NCBI GenBank assembly: GCA_022828145.1
Contig: JAJEJA010000073.1
Span: 62,001 to 126,000, forward strand
DNA from: Candidatus Poribacteria bacterium
GTDB taxonomy: Bacteria; Poribacteria; WGA-4E; WGA-3G
Direction of reading: 5' to 3'
Length of the DNA stretch: 64,000 nt
The notes below the pieces were generated by a model. That model was not told the DNA's origin. It searched no databases and was given only the letters and a program-made list of their open reading frames with translations. Positions 19,705 to 29,008 of the stretch are shown piece by piece. Within the stretch, counting starts at the first letter, position 1. Each line of letters opens with the position of its first letter. Both the position numbers and the translations under genes were made by a program.

Positions 19705-22188
19705 TCAACGAATTATCTTTACATTGATTACAGGACTATCTTGTGTAAATGCTTGACCGTTGATTATTGCTGTTGCGCGGAATCTAACCTGATATGTTTT
19801 GGCTTCAAGAGAACCCAATGCCTTCAGGTCTACCGTAACATCATTCTCATTGATAGGTATCGTTGCATCAGGAATAGTAATGCCTTCAGGTACTGTTATC
19901 GGTTTAATCGTAACAGTATCCGTAAAACTCCCGCGTCGAACTATACTCATTGTAAGTTTTGCTGATTTGGTTGTCGAATCAACTTTTTCTGTATCTACAG
20001 GATCAGTCTGTTCCGTTGGTGGTGGATTTGAGACAGCGACGGTTTCTGTTTCATCAGATGCTACCTTATCATTTTCTTCAGCTTTTGGAAAAACGATGCT
20101 GAATCGGAGCGGTTCAACTGTCACGATGAAAGGTGCTTCAACGACCGTTAGCGGTATAGCAGGAGAAGACTCCGTATAGTTCTCTCTATTTACATTTGCT
20201 GACCCGCTAACTGAGATATAGCTTGTTCCTGGTGTGGGAACAACCGAGAACTGTTCGCGGCGTTCAACAGTTCCTGCTCGGAGTGAAATCACGGTACTGT
20301 TCTGTCCTGCTGGAATTGTTGCTTTTCCACCTGAAATTCGTGCTGGCACACCTTGAACGGAGAGTCCGATAGGACCATTAAAGCCACCTTGTCGGTTAGC
20401 AATCACATGAAAGTTCGTAGTTTTGTTGTGGGTAACGCTTATCTCAACATCAGCGAACGCAAGCGTGAATGGCGGTTCGTCCAACACAGTGAGTAAGATT
20501 GCTTTCGGTGTTGTAGATGATTCTATACGATTACCCCCTATAGCACCAACACCAACGATTGTGAAAGGATGAAGACCGAGGGGTGCATCAATAGGTGCCG
20601 TGATCGTTAAAAGTGCCTGGTTCTGACCGGGATACATAATCGTTGGACTTACGATGAAACCTTTTGGCAGATCTGGCGAGTAAAATCTAAGCGCGCCGTT
20701 GAACCCATCTAAACGTGCAGCAGACACTGTGATCATGAAGGTTCCGCCACGTGCAATTCGAGGATTATCTGCATTAACATTGATACGAAAATCAGGTTTT
20801 AAGGGTCTAATCGTTAGTCTGTATGGATAGTCCTCTCCCCCCGAACTGTTTAGGTCACGGATAGATAGTCCATAGTTACCTGCCTCTGGAAATGTGAAAG
20901 TAGTCTGTGCGTCCGTTCCGCTTGCATCATCATTGACGGTCAAAACCTGTTCGGTCACACTCTCCGCAGTTTCTCCCTGTTTATGAGAGTATATTGTCAG
21001 AATTGGGTCCAGTTTAGACCGATGCTGACGCGAATTGACACTACAGACTAATCTCGCGCCCTTCTCTACTTTGATCATATAGCGATCCACATCACCCGCT
21101 TTCTGTATTTTTCCATTGACAGTTATCGGTGTTCCTATTGCGTTCTCCTGCTTGAGTGCATCATTCGGTTCATTCTCGTTAGTCTCATTGAATTCACCGA
21201 TTGTGAATGGATAGGGATTGGTTTCTAACCCGTTAGGCGTTGTGACCCGCAACTCCTGAATACCGATCTCAGCGTCAGGTGAGATGTCAAGTTGTAGTAT
21301 ACTGATTGAAGCTAAATTGGCACCTGAAACAGTGACGTTATTCACTGCCCCCCGTTTGCCACCCAGTGGAAAGACGTTATGAAGATACGGTAATTCCCCG
21401 ATACTTAACCGATATCTATAATTTCCTCCACCCTGAAAGCGAACATCACGAAGGTTTAACGTGAATTCTCCTTCCACCTGCGTTGTGTAATCAATAAATG
21501 AGTCTAATCCGTTCCCATCCCTACTTTTTGTAACTTCTTTACCATTTGGGTCATATAGTTCTAAGTATGTGTCTAATGGTGATCCCATTCGTTGCGCACT
21601 AATATCACATATCAAACGTGCGCCCTTCTTTAGTTTGAATTTAAACGAATCCAGATCATCAATTGAGGAGACTACCCCGCTCACTGTAACAGGTAATTCA
21701 AGCATGTTTGCCTGTTCAGGAACACTGTTTGGTTCTTTTTCGTTTATTTCAGGAAGATTTCCAACTAAGAAGTTCTGTGGATTGGATACGCCGTTTGATG
21801 TAATAAGACGAATCTGATGGTTACCTAAAGGCGCATCTGGTGTGATCTCAAATGATAGAAGTAAGCGGGGGTTGCTTGGAACTTGACCGGAGATACCAGA
21901 GCCGTCAAACCGAACAGTGGGGGTTGGTGTTCTCTGTTTTATTTCTGCGTTGATACCCTTTTTGTTCAACCATATTTCAGCGTTCTCATCAATGTTTTTT
22001 CCTTCTAAGACAATTTCAATTGTTTGACCCCGTTGTGCTGATGTTGGTGATATGCTTGTTAACTGCGGTGCAACTTGTGCATGGACAATACCCGTTGCAG
22101 CAAAAAGGATAACAAGTAACTGAAACAGGATTATTTTACGGAATAAGATTTGGGTTTTTGCTTGCTTGCAAAGTAATGAAGCTAACAT
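19705..22188 (-). CDS. Secreted protein with two pre-peptidase C-terminal-like domains
   Basis: 827 aa. A long signal peptide (hydrophobic core LFQLLVILFAATGIVHAQ) is followed by an IPT/TIG-like Ig domain (LTSISPTSAQRGQTIEIVLE). Two PPC-type beta-sandwich domains follow at about 150-260 and 330-460 (NEKEPNSVPEQANML and NENEPNDALKQENAI, each ending in a Y-R-L strand). The rest is beta-rich, Ig-like. In planctomycete-type genomes such proteins are encoded beside DUF1501 and DUF1549/DUF1553 genes, as here. Probably exported or surface-bound and carbohydrate- or protein-interacting; no catalytic site was seen. It is the last gene of the minus-strand cluster. GAGGT precedes the ATG. Confidence 0.75.
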   Translation of the reverse strand: MLASLLCKQAKTQILFRKIILFQLLVILFAATGIVHAQVAPQLTSISPTSAQRGQTIEIVLEGKNIDENAEIWLNKKGINAEIKQRTPTPTVRFDGSGISGQVPSNPRLLLSFEITPDAPLGNHQIRLITSNGVSNPQNFLVGNLPEINEKEPNSVPEQANMLELPVTVSGVVSSIDDLDSFKFKLKKGARLICDISAQRMGSPLDTYLELYDPNGKEVTKSRDGNGLDSFIDYTTQVEGEFTLNLRDVRFQGGGNYRYRLSIGELPYLHNVFPLGGKRGAVNNVTVSGANLASISILQLDISPDAEIGIQELRVTTPNGLETNPYPFTIGEFNETNENEPNDALKQENAIGTPITVNGKIQKAGDVDRYMIKVEKGARLVCSVNSRQHRSKLDPILTIYSHKQGETAESVTEQVLTVNDDASGTDAQTTFTFPEAGNYGLSIRDLNSSGGEDYPYRLTIRPLKPDFRINVNADNPRIARGGTFMITVSAARLDGFNGALRFYSPDLPKGFIVSPTIMYPGQNQALLTITAPIDAPLGLHPFTIVGVGAIGGNRIESSTTPKAILLTVLDEPPFTLAFADVEISVTHNKTTNFHVIANRQGGFNGPIGLSVQGVPARISGGKATIPAGQNSTVISLRAGTVERREQFSVVPTPGTSYISVSGSANVNRENYTESSPAIPLTVVEAPFIVTVEPLRFSIVFPKAEENDKVASDETETVAVSNPPPTEQTDPVDTEKVDSTTKSAKLTMSIVRRGSFTDTVTIKPITVPEGITIPDATIPINENDVTVDLKALGSLEAKTYQVRFRATAIINGQAFTQDSPVINVKIIR

Positions 22189-22251
22189 AATTATTACCTC
22201 TAATGCAAGGACGTAATAGATTGTTGTGCGTTTTTAATGGGACATTTTACA

Positions 22252-22319
22252 CTGTAGGAGGGAACTCCGATTCCCGACTATCACTACGTAAAGTCGTGAT
22301 TCGGAGATCGCTCTTACAG
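22252..22319. repeat. Imperfect inverted repeat (CTGTAGGAGGGAACTCCGAT family)
   Basis: The left arm 22252-22278 and right arm 22293-22319 are imperfect reverse complements. The same unit occurs at 60151-60218 with its halves in the other order. Both copies lie between genes. Confidence 0.65.
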
Positions 22320-22371
22320 GTACTTTGTATCGTTATTTCAATGTTCACTATAATATTATAAATGGTATTAG

Positions 22372-22413
22372 AAAACCTGCACGTAAACTCATGAACGTTC
22401 AAGTGCAGGTTTT
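22372..22413 (-). terminator. Hairpin terminator after the DUF1501 gene
   Basis: AAAACCTGCAC and GTGCAGGTTTT form a perfect 11-bp stem 16 nt after the DUF1501 stop codon. Its outer A/T pairs give a T run on the minus strand. It may attenuate reading into the downstream pre-peptidase-domain gene. Confidence 0.65.
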
Positions 22414-22429
22414 CGGAACCGTAGCGAAT

Positions 22430-23875
22430 TTAGAATATACCTGTAATGACTTCACCTTTGACTAATTCTCTGGGTTGGTCTAAGTGGTTCATCACGATTG
22501 TGTGTGGGTCAATACCGAGTGTATGGTAGATGGTAGCGAGTATATCGCGCGGATGTACCGGTTTTTCAAGTGGTGTTGAACCAGTTGCATCTGACTTACC
22601 ATAGACCTGACCTCCTTTGACACCTGCGCCTGCAATTAGTCCGGTATAGCAATAGGGCCAATGATCGCGGCCATCGGGTGCGTTTCCATTACCTGATGTA
22701 CTAACACCCATTCTTGGTGAACGTCCAAATTCTCCGATTGCCAGAACAAGCGTATTCTCTAACATACCGCGTTGCCCTAAATCTTCAAGGAGTGAGGATA
22801 CAGCACTGTCTAACTTCGGACAGTGTAAGTTTTTCAATGGACCAAAGTTTGCTGCATGTGTATCCCACGCGGTATCGTTCGGATTTCCGTTTGCTACTGA
22901 GGGCCAATTCACCTGAACGAATCGTGTACCTGCTTCAACTAAACGTCTTGCAAGTAGGACACTTTGTCCGAAAGTATGTCGTCCATATTTGTCCCGCATT
23001 TCATCAGTTTCCTGGGATAGATCAAACGCATTTCGTGCCTTCTGAGATAAGATGAGATCATACGCCTTCTCATAGTATTCGTTGAGTGCGTAATCATCAG
23101 CGACTTTGTCAATCTCAGGCATATTTGCATTAATTGTCTCAAGAAGCGTTTTTCTACGTTGTAATCGCATCGGTGGAACTTCTGGACGGAGTGTCAAGTC
23201 GTCAAGTTTAATGTCTTTATTCGGGTCTTGGAAGAGGAAGTATGGGTCATAAGATCTTCCGAGGAAACCAGCATTTCCCCCTTTACCGATGATATTACTC
23301 TCCTGCATGGGTCTCGGTAGTTGTACAGCAGCTAACATCGGTTCTTCTGGGGGTCTAAACTTTGCGATATGTGCAGCTGCATTCGGATGGTCAGCAGGAG
23401 ACGGTGGATCAAGCTGTCCTGAGGGTGCAACTTTATCCGGTGTTTCACCTGTAACCATCTGATACATTGCAGCAGTGTGATTGAAAAGTCCTGCCGGTGT
23501 GTAACTGACTGAGCGTATGAGACAAGCCTTATCCATCTGCTTCGCAAGTTTCGGCATTGTTTCAGATAATTGAATTCCAGGTACATTTGTTGGAATCGGA
23601 TTGAATTCACCGCGTATATTAGAGGGTGCATTCGGTTTTGGGTCCCAGATATCAATGTGGCTTGGACCGCCTTGCAGGAACAGCAGAATGACAGAATCTG
23701 CTTTCCCCCATCCGTTGAGCGGTGCTGCAGGTGCGACAGCTGTATTTGCCTTTGCTTGAAGAGACAATACTTGTGGTAGACTAATCCCGAGCATCGCCGC
23801 GCCACCTACACGTAGGAATTCCCTGCGTGAGAATCCATCACATAGTCTTCCGGGAGCTTGTGGTAACGATATCAT
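22430..23875 (-). CDS. DUF1501 protein with Tat signal
   Basis: 481 aa. A twin-arginine signal (FSRREFLRVGGAAMLG) starts the protein, followed by the DUF1501 hallmarks VILLFLQGGPSHIDIWDPKP and a sulfatase/alkaline-phosphatase-like fold ending in GRDHWPYCYTGLIAGAGVKG and HPRDILATIYHTLGID. The family is abundant in planctomycetes and its relatives; its biochemical role is not established, though the fold suggests hydrolysis of phosphate or sulfate esters. I start at ATG 23875 (GGAGG 9 nt upstream) rather than the adjoining TTG. The DUF1549/1553 partner lies 82 nt upstream on the same strand, the standard pairing. Confidence 0.92.
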   Translation of the reverse strand: MISLPQAPGRLCDGFSRREFLRVGGAAMLGISLPQVLSLQAKANTAVAPAAPLNGWGKADSVILLFLQGGPSHIDIWDPKPNAPSNIRGEFNPIPTNVPGIQLSETMPKLAKQMDKACLIRSVSYTPAGLFNHTAAMYQMVTGETPDKVAPSGQLDPPSPADHPNAAAHIAKFRPPEEPMLAAVQLPRPMQESNIIGKGGNAGFLGRSYDPYFLFQDPNKDIKLDDLTLRPEVPPMRLQRRKTLLETINANMPEIDKVADDYALNEYYEKAYDLILSQKARNAFDLSQETDEMRDKYGRHTFGQSVLLARRLVEAGTRFVQVNWPSVANGNPNDTAWDTHAANFGPLKNLHCPKLDSAVSSLLEDLGQRGMLENTLVLAIGEFGRSPRMGVSTSGNGNAPDGRDHWPYCYTGLIAGAGVKGGQVYGKSDATGSTPLEKPVHPRDILATIYHTLGIDPHTIVMNHLDQPRELVKGEVITGIF

Positions 23876-23957
23876 CAATTATTTCCTCCATGTTATTTAT
23901 GTCTAACTTCTATTTTACAATTATTTTAGTAAATAGTGACACAAATCAGTATTGGAC

Positions 23958-26435
23958 TTATCGGTTAAATAAGAATGCTGGACTATTTATCAATGCCCAC
24001 ATTAAATCTTGTACGCCTTCTTCTTTAGATTCAGCATTCGCAAAATATTCAACCGCAGTAGCATATTCGTTATCTTGTGGTAACCGAGCAAGTGTTGCAA
24101 GATACAACTCTTCAACGATAAATCTATCGTCTTTTTCCTCCTTGAGTAGTTTTGCAATTCGTCCATTCGGATCAATAACTGCATTGGCAACTGTCGGACC
24201 GTTAATTAGGTTCATAGCATGTGCAAGACTAACATCAGATGTGCGTTCACATTCACAGGAACTTTCGCGCTCAGGACGACCGAATAATTTTAGGAATCCA
24301 TCATCCTTTACTTTACTGTCAGGTAATTGCACTGCGCGTAAGTTCTTTGGCACGCCTTCAAACTTGGGTTGGCTTCCCGTTGCAACACCGATCGCGTCTA
24401 ACAACTGTTCAGCAGTCAGTCGTCGAGCTATTGCATGTGAGAAGTTGATCGTATCCTCTTTGTTCCACTTGTTGGTCTTGATGCTTTGTTGATATGTCCG
24501 CGATCGTGCAATTGTCTTCATGATATGTTTCATGTCAAATCCACTTTCTACGAAATCTTTTGTCAATGCATCAAGCAGTTCCGGATTGCTTGGTGGGTTG
24601 CTTGATCGGATATCATCGACCGGTTCAATGATACCACGTCCCATAAAGTAGCTCCAAATTCTGTTTGCCCCTGCTTTTGCAAACTTTGGGTTTTCAGCAG
24701 AGGTTAACCATTCTGCTAAGGCATCTCGTTTGTCAGCTGCATCGTTTCTTGTTTCTCCGAATGGCACAGAAGCTTCAACGACAGCCAATGTTCTTGGATG
24801 TTTTACAGGTGTAGGGTTAAAACTTGCATAGACGACCTCTTCACCGGGTAATCGTCCGTTCTTTAGTCTAACATTAGAGAAAAACGCCCCAAGTTCATAG
24901 TATTGGTTTTGTGTCCATACCTCAAACGGATGATCATGACATTTATTACATGAGAATCGGACACCTAAGAATAATTGGGTGGTGTTTTCCACTGCTACAG
25001 TATATTCACGTGAAACGCGAAAATAATTCGCAGCAGGATTCGCATAAGTACTTCCTGTAGCTGTAATCAGGTCATGCACAAATTTGTCATAAGGACGGTT
25101 CTCTGCAATTGCTTCATGAATCCACTCTTTGAATAACCACATACCGCGTTCACCGAGGAATTTTCTGTTAGACTGTAACAGGTCTCCCCATTTGCGTGTC
25201 CAGTGGTCAACATATTCTGTTGAATTAACTAACACGTCAATCAACTTCTCACGTTTCACTTTAGATTCTGTTTTATCCATTAGGAAACTACGTACCTGTT
25301 CAGGCGTAGGTGGGAGTCCAGTCATATCAAAGTGAATTCGTCGCACAAACTCTTCATCCGTACATAATTCTGAAGGAAGGATTTTCAACCTTTTGAGTTT
25401 ATTGTGGACGTGCGTATCAATGTAGTTGTATCCTGGCGTTTCAACCCATTCGTAACCGCTACGGTCACCCATCACGATAATACCGTTTGTGCTATATGCC
25501 CCTTCGTAACGTGTGAGTATAGCAGTTTCACCGCGTCGTTCTGCCGTTACAACACCGTCATCTGTAACCTTAGCAACTTCATTAACACTGCTCGTGAATT
25601 TTGCTTCACGTGTTACGTCACGTGTTGTGCCATCAGGATAATGCGCGATAACGATTAATTGTTGCATCGACCCCGGCATTGACAGTTCAGCAGAATCAGG
25701 AAGAACCTCCAACCTTTCTACACGTTGTGTTTTGCCGACATCAGAAACAACACCTTCACTGATCCACTGATGTATGAGCCGATAATCACGTGAATCTGGT
25801 TTGATCACCTGTCCACCTTTGTGTGGCACTTCGGATGTAGGTTTCAGCAGCATAAGACTCTGTTCTGGAAACGCTCTATTAAAACGTCTACCTGATATAT
25901 CCTCAATCAAAAGTTCGTAATCAAACTCAGGATCATAGCCGCGTAATGAGAGTTTGAAACCGTTCTTGCCTTTTGCACCACCATGACATGTTCCATTGTT
26001 ACACCCCGCATGACTCAGAATAGGCATCACATCTCGGACAAAACTGACAGGTGGTGTGTCAATGCTCTTGACATTAATTGGTAAATCAATATCAAGATTT
26101 TTTACGGTAACTTTTAGATTTGTCGGACCAACAGTTTTAGGGAAAATGTAGCCATCATCAAGTACTTTCACACCGTCTGATGTCGGTTTGAGAACTGCCC
26201 AAGATGTTACATCAATCCAACCTCCATCTTTTGTCTGTCCTGAAACCAGTACTCGCCTGCCGTCGCGAGCATGTTCCAAAGTTAGGGACTCAGGAATAGT
26301 TTTTAGGGTTGTTATTTCAGGAATCTCTACACTTAATTCACTCTCTTCCATTTGACTCCAGACCGTAGGTTGACATATCAAACAGCAAGAGAATGCTATA
26401 AGAAGTGTAAGAACTATATTATGGCTGGGTTTCAC
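23958..26435 (-). CDS. DUF1549/DUF1553 protein with cytochrome-like and Ig-like modules
   Basis: 825 aa, secreted (signal core IVLTLLIAFSCCLICQ). Order: an N-terminal beta segment; a planctomycete-type cytochrome-like module with CNNGTCHGG (C-x4-C-H) at about 150; an Ig-like BIG_2 segment with YPDGTTRDVTREAKF; DUF1549 (HFDMTGLPPTPEQVRSFL); a second CNKCH motif; and DUF1553 (NRIWSYFMGRGIIEPVDDIR). I set the start at GTG 26435, because GGAGGT lies 5 nt before it and a TTG further up would include that site. It is cotranscribed with the DUF1501 gene. The heme-type motifs suggest redox activity in the periplasm, but function is unproven. Confidence 0.9.
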   Translation of the reverse strand: MKPSHNIVLTLLIAFSCCLICQPTVWSQMEESELSVEIPEITTLKTIPESLTLEHARDGRRVLVSGQTKDGGWIDVTSWAVLKPTSDGVKVLDDGYIFPKTVGPTNLKVTVKNLDIDLPINVKSIDTPPVSFVRDVMPILSHAGCNNGTCHGGAKGKNGFKLSLRGYDPEFDYELLIEDISGRRFNRAFPEQSLMLLKPTSEVPHKGGQVIKPDSRDYRLIHQWISEGVVSDVGKTQRVERLEVLPDSAELSMPGSMQQLIVIAHYPDGTTRDVTREAKFTSSVNEVAKVTDDGVVTAERRGETAILTRYEGAYSTNGIIVMGDRSGYEWVETPGYNYIDTHVHNKLKRLKILPSELCTDEEFVRRIHFDMTGLPPTPEQVRSFLMDKTESKVKREKLIDVLVNSTEYVDHWTRKWGDLLQSNRKFLGERGMWLFKEWIHEAIAENRPYDKFVHDLITATGSTYANPAANYFRVSREYTVAVENTTQLFLGVRFSCNKCHDHPFEVWTQNQYYELGAFFSNVRLKNGRLPGEEVVYASFNPTPVKHPRTLAVVEASVPFGETRNDAADKRDALAEWLTSAENPKFAKAGANRIWSYFMGRGIIEPVDDIRSSNPPSNPELLDALTKDFVESGFDMKHIMKTIARSRTYQQSIKTNKWNKEDTINFSHAIARRLTAEQLLDAIGVATGSQPKFEGVPKNLRAVQLPDSKVKDDGFLKLFGRPERESSCECERTSDVSLAHAMNLINGPTVANAVIDPNGRIAKLLKEEKDDRFIVEELYLATLARLPQDNEYATAVEYFANAESKEEGVQDLMWALINSPAFLFNR

Positions 26436-26498
26436 GTTTACCTCCAAATTTGGTATGAAACTTGACGAAACGGGACATTCCGTTTCATATACTATTCG

Positions 26499-27314
26499 CT
26501 ATTTCTTGTTTTTCAAATGACCCCATGTTACTGATAATTTACCTGTAGGTGAGACATCTGAGAACTCAGACTCACCTGCTAACCAATTAATTACGTTCTC
26601 TGTAAGTTGCTCTAACTGTTCTATACTCTCGTTGTTCTTGTGATAGTTTGGAAGACGCCAGTTCATATTGAAGACTTTACCGTTACCAACTTTCCAATAA
26701 CCGAACGCAGCGATTGCATCTGCATAGTTCGTTGTTCGTTCCCAAGCATGTGCCAGTGTGGTAAAGTTCTTCCAGATTTTGTTATAGTAGTCACCACTTA
26801 ATGGAAATCCGGTTGAATTTACCTGAACCCAATCGTCTACTTTAGGTGCATCACCATCAACATTTTCTAATCCTTCAACCAGACCCAAGTCAAGAGTTTC
26901 TTTAAGGACAATTATGCCAACGTTTGTCCCATCATTTTCGTTAGGACCAAACGCACGTGGATCTGCATCTTCAAGTCCCATTGGTGTTGCGTAACTGAAG
27001 GCTTTCCCTGTCAAGAGGACAGCCCCGCCACTTTCGGCATAGTCAATAAATGCATCCAATTCTGCATTTGACAAATCACCTGGGTCAGAATCACCGTCAT
27101 GCCACCAGACAACCCCAAATTTCTTGAACATTGCACTTTTAATATCACTTTTTGCTAATTGACTTGTCTTGAACGTTTTTTCTGCAAATTCCAATGCTGG
27201 TGCAGTAAATGCGCCACTATCACCAAGAGATAGAAAACCGACTTCAAAAGCGATTGCTGTATTTAAACCACAAATCAACAAAAGAATCAAGCAAATTGTT
27301 GTTTTTCGGGTCAT
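26499..27314 (-). CDS. Exported ThuA/glutamine-amidotransferase-like protein
   Basis: 271 aa. A signal peptide (TICLILLLICGLNTAIAF) leads into a flavodoxin-like fold: KKFGVVWWHDGDSDPG, NAELDAFIDYAESGGAVLLTG and WKVGNGKVFNMNWRLPNYH resemble ThuA/type 1 glutamine amidotransferase-like proteins found beside DUF1501/DUF1549 genes. No catalytic Cys-His-Glu triad is evident. ATG 27314 has GGAG 6 nt before it; the longer frame to 27371 would run through a repeat and is rejected. It sits between the selenoprotein candidate and the DUF1549/1553 gene, with all on the minus strand. Confidence 0.65.
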   Translation of the reverse strand: MTRKTTICLILLLICGLNTAIAFEVGFLSLGDSGAFTAPALEFAEKTFKTSQLAKSDIKSAMFKKFGVVWWHDGDSDPGDLSNAELDAFIDYAESGGAVLLTGKAFSYATPMGLEDADPRAFGPNENDGTNVGIIVLKETLDLGLVEGLENVDGDAPKVDDWVQVNSTGFPLSGDYYNKIWKNFTTLAHAWERTTNYADAIAAFGYWKVGNGKVFNMNWRLPNYHKNNESIEQLEQLTENVINWLAGESEFSDVSPTGKLSVTWGHLKNKK

Positions 27315-27327
27315 TTTTTCTCCAATA

Positions 27328-27410
27328 AGAACGGCACAACGGAGTGTGCCTACTACTATTAAGAACGGCACAACGGACTGTGTCTAATACTTTTAAAGAA
27401 CGGCACACAA
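27328..27410 (-). repeat. Tandem 34-bp palindromic repeats (AAGAACGGCACAAC family)
   Basis: Units begin at 27328 and 27361, and a truncated one at 27396, each with AAGAACGGCACA. This is the reverse-complement orientation of the GTAGTAGGCACAC family at 10592 and 42026. The array sits in the leader of the 26499-27314 gene, directly after the stop codon of the selenoprotein candidate. Confidence 0.7.
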
Positions 27411-27412
27411 AC

Positions 27413-29008
27413 TTACTCAGCAGTTGCAGTAAATCCCGCGGATTCTACGACTTTAAAAAGTTCATCAACTTTAACACTATCCTTACGTACTTTAATGACT
27501 GCTTGATTGGGTAAAGAGACTTTAGCAGAAATGACGTTTTGGTGTTTTGTAAGTGCATCCTGCACTTTAGCAACGCATACAGGTCAGGTCATACCAGAAA
27601 CAGCAAGCGTGATATCTTCACTTGCGGCAGTTTCAATAGGTACCGACATGAAAACGTTTAATAGGTCCCCGGTCTGCACATCAAATATACGTACTTTTCC
27701 ATCAAAACCACCTGCTGCAAGTTGTGTGCCTTCAGGGTGAAACGCAATAGCAAAAACGCTTACTGTATCTGCCTCTACCGTCAATAACCTTTTTCCATCA
27801 GAAACATTATAGACACGGACTTCACCAGCTGAACTACCGACGGCAAATTTGTTACCATCAGCTGAGAAAGCTACAGCATCAATAGAGCCTGCTTGTGCTT
27901 CGTAGGCACGGATTAGGTTGAAGTCTGTATTACCAACATCTCTACGTCTTTGACGGAACATTCTGTAAAGACGCGGAATTCTATCCTCCCCTACACTAAG
28001 AACCTGATCAGCATTTGGATGTCTTGCGATAGCGTTGATCTCCCCATATCCTTTGTTGCTTGAGTTAACATCGTCCACGAAAGACCCTGTATCTACCTCA
28101 ACTAACTTCAGAGCAGTGTCACGGCTGCAGCTGACAAAATGTGTTCCATCGGTAGAGAAAACTGTACCAAAAACCCAATCGCTGTGATTGTCGAATTTCA
28201 CAAGTTCCTTTTCATCATCAATAGATATAACGCGCACTGTCTTATCTGAGCTTCCAAACGCGACGCGTTTTGCATCTGGTGAGAATGAAAGTCCATAGAT
28301 TGTATCATAAGTTGACCTAATTGTCTTGATCAATTTATTTGTTGTAGCATCCCATAGTTGCACTTCACCGAACTGAGCGGGTGAACCCCCAGCGACACCT
28401 ATCGTCTTACCATCCTTCGTATAAACAATTGATTGTATCCTACGTGCTTTACCAACAAACCGTTCTTTTATCTCATAATTCTCAGTATCATACAGCAGTA
28501 TTTCTCGTACGCCTGAAACAGCGAGTGTGTTTCCATCAGGAGAAAAGGTCATTGCCGAAATAACGGGTGGAACAGTATATACCGGTACTTCTTCATCGGT
28601 TTTGTCAGCATCTGTCGGTGTATCATCCTTCGCGCCTTCAAGAATCCATCTTCTGAATAGTGCCACTTCTTCATCCGTGAGGGGTTCTTGGTTCTGTGGC
28701 ATCGCCGGTGGATCACCCGTGATGAGTTCAATGATGAGACTATCATCAGGTTTATTGGGAATAATCGCTTCTCCACCCATTCCACCCCGTTTCAGTTCAG
28801 CGTAAGATGTAACAATGAAGTCTGCATTTGGATCACCTGGATGATGACATCCTTGACAACTTCTCTTAAGAATTGGCACAATCTGCTTGTAGTAACTGAC
28901 AGGTTCCTCTTTTTCATGACCATCAGACCGGACGTCATGAACAAAAAGAGAACTACTCATTAGGAATATGAACATCACAACAATATAAACTAATCCAGAT
29001 GTTTTCAT
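27413..29008 (-). CDS. Candidate selenoprotein: cytochrome c-WD40-HMA domain protein (TGA = Sec475)
   Basis: 531 aa if TGA at 27584-27586 is read as selenocysteine; 474 aa if it is a stop. Order: signal peptide; cytochrome module with CQGCH (C51, C54, H55) followed by an M-P-Q motif; seven or so WD40 repeats at about 145-455 (FSPDGNTLAVSG, FSPDAKRVAFGSSD, FSADGNKFAVGSSA, FHPEGTQLAAGGFD). Then comes a complete heavy-metal-associated domain: ITLAVSGMTUPVCVAKVQDA, KVSLPNQAVIKVRKDSVKVD, ending ESAGFTATAE and TAA at 27413. The HMA family has GMTCxxC; the TGA takes the place of the first metal-binding Cys. Other genes here end in TGA, so the codon is not generally reassigned. A SECIS-like hairpin follows. 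I start at ATG 29008. Function: an exported metal- or redox-active protein (inference). Confidence 0.8.
27551..27586 (-). promoter_or_regulatory. Candidate bacterial SECIS element with its UGA codon
   Basis: On the minus strand the UGA (27586-27584) is followed by 23 nt and then a loop GGA (27560-27558) closed by the perfect 7-bp stem AAGUGCA/UGCACUU (27567-27561 with 27557-27551). A G in the first two loop positions and 16-37 nt from UGA to loop are the accepted features of bacterial SECIS elements that bind SelB. The hairpin is inside the coding sequence, as expected in bacteria. Confidence 0.75.

Noticed and set aside
19325-20179. Long plus-strand frames opposite the PhyH and pre-peptidase-domain genes
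   Set aside because: They are antisense to genes with clear domains and signal peptides and have no family character.
27551-27568. The hairpin after the TGA as a Rho-independent terminator
   Set aside because: No T run follows on either strand and it lies within conserved HMA coding sequence.
27413-27586. The TGA as evidence of general stop-codon reassignment (TGA = Trp or Gly)
   Set aside because: Several well-defined genes here (uvrA, the PhyH gene at 62917, the 54548 antitoxin, the RraA-like gene) end in TGA at their family's normal C-terminus.
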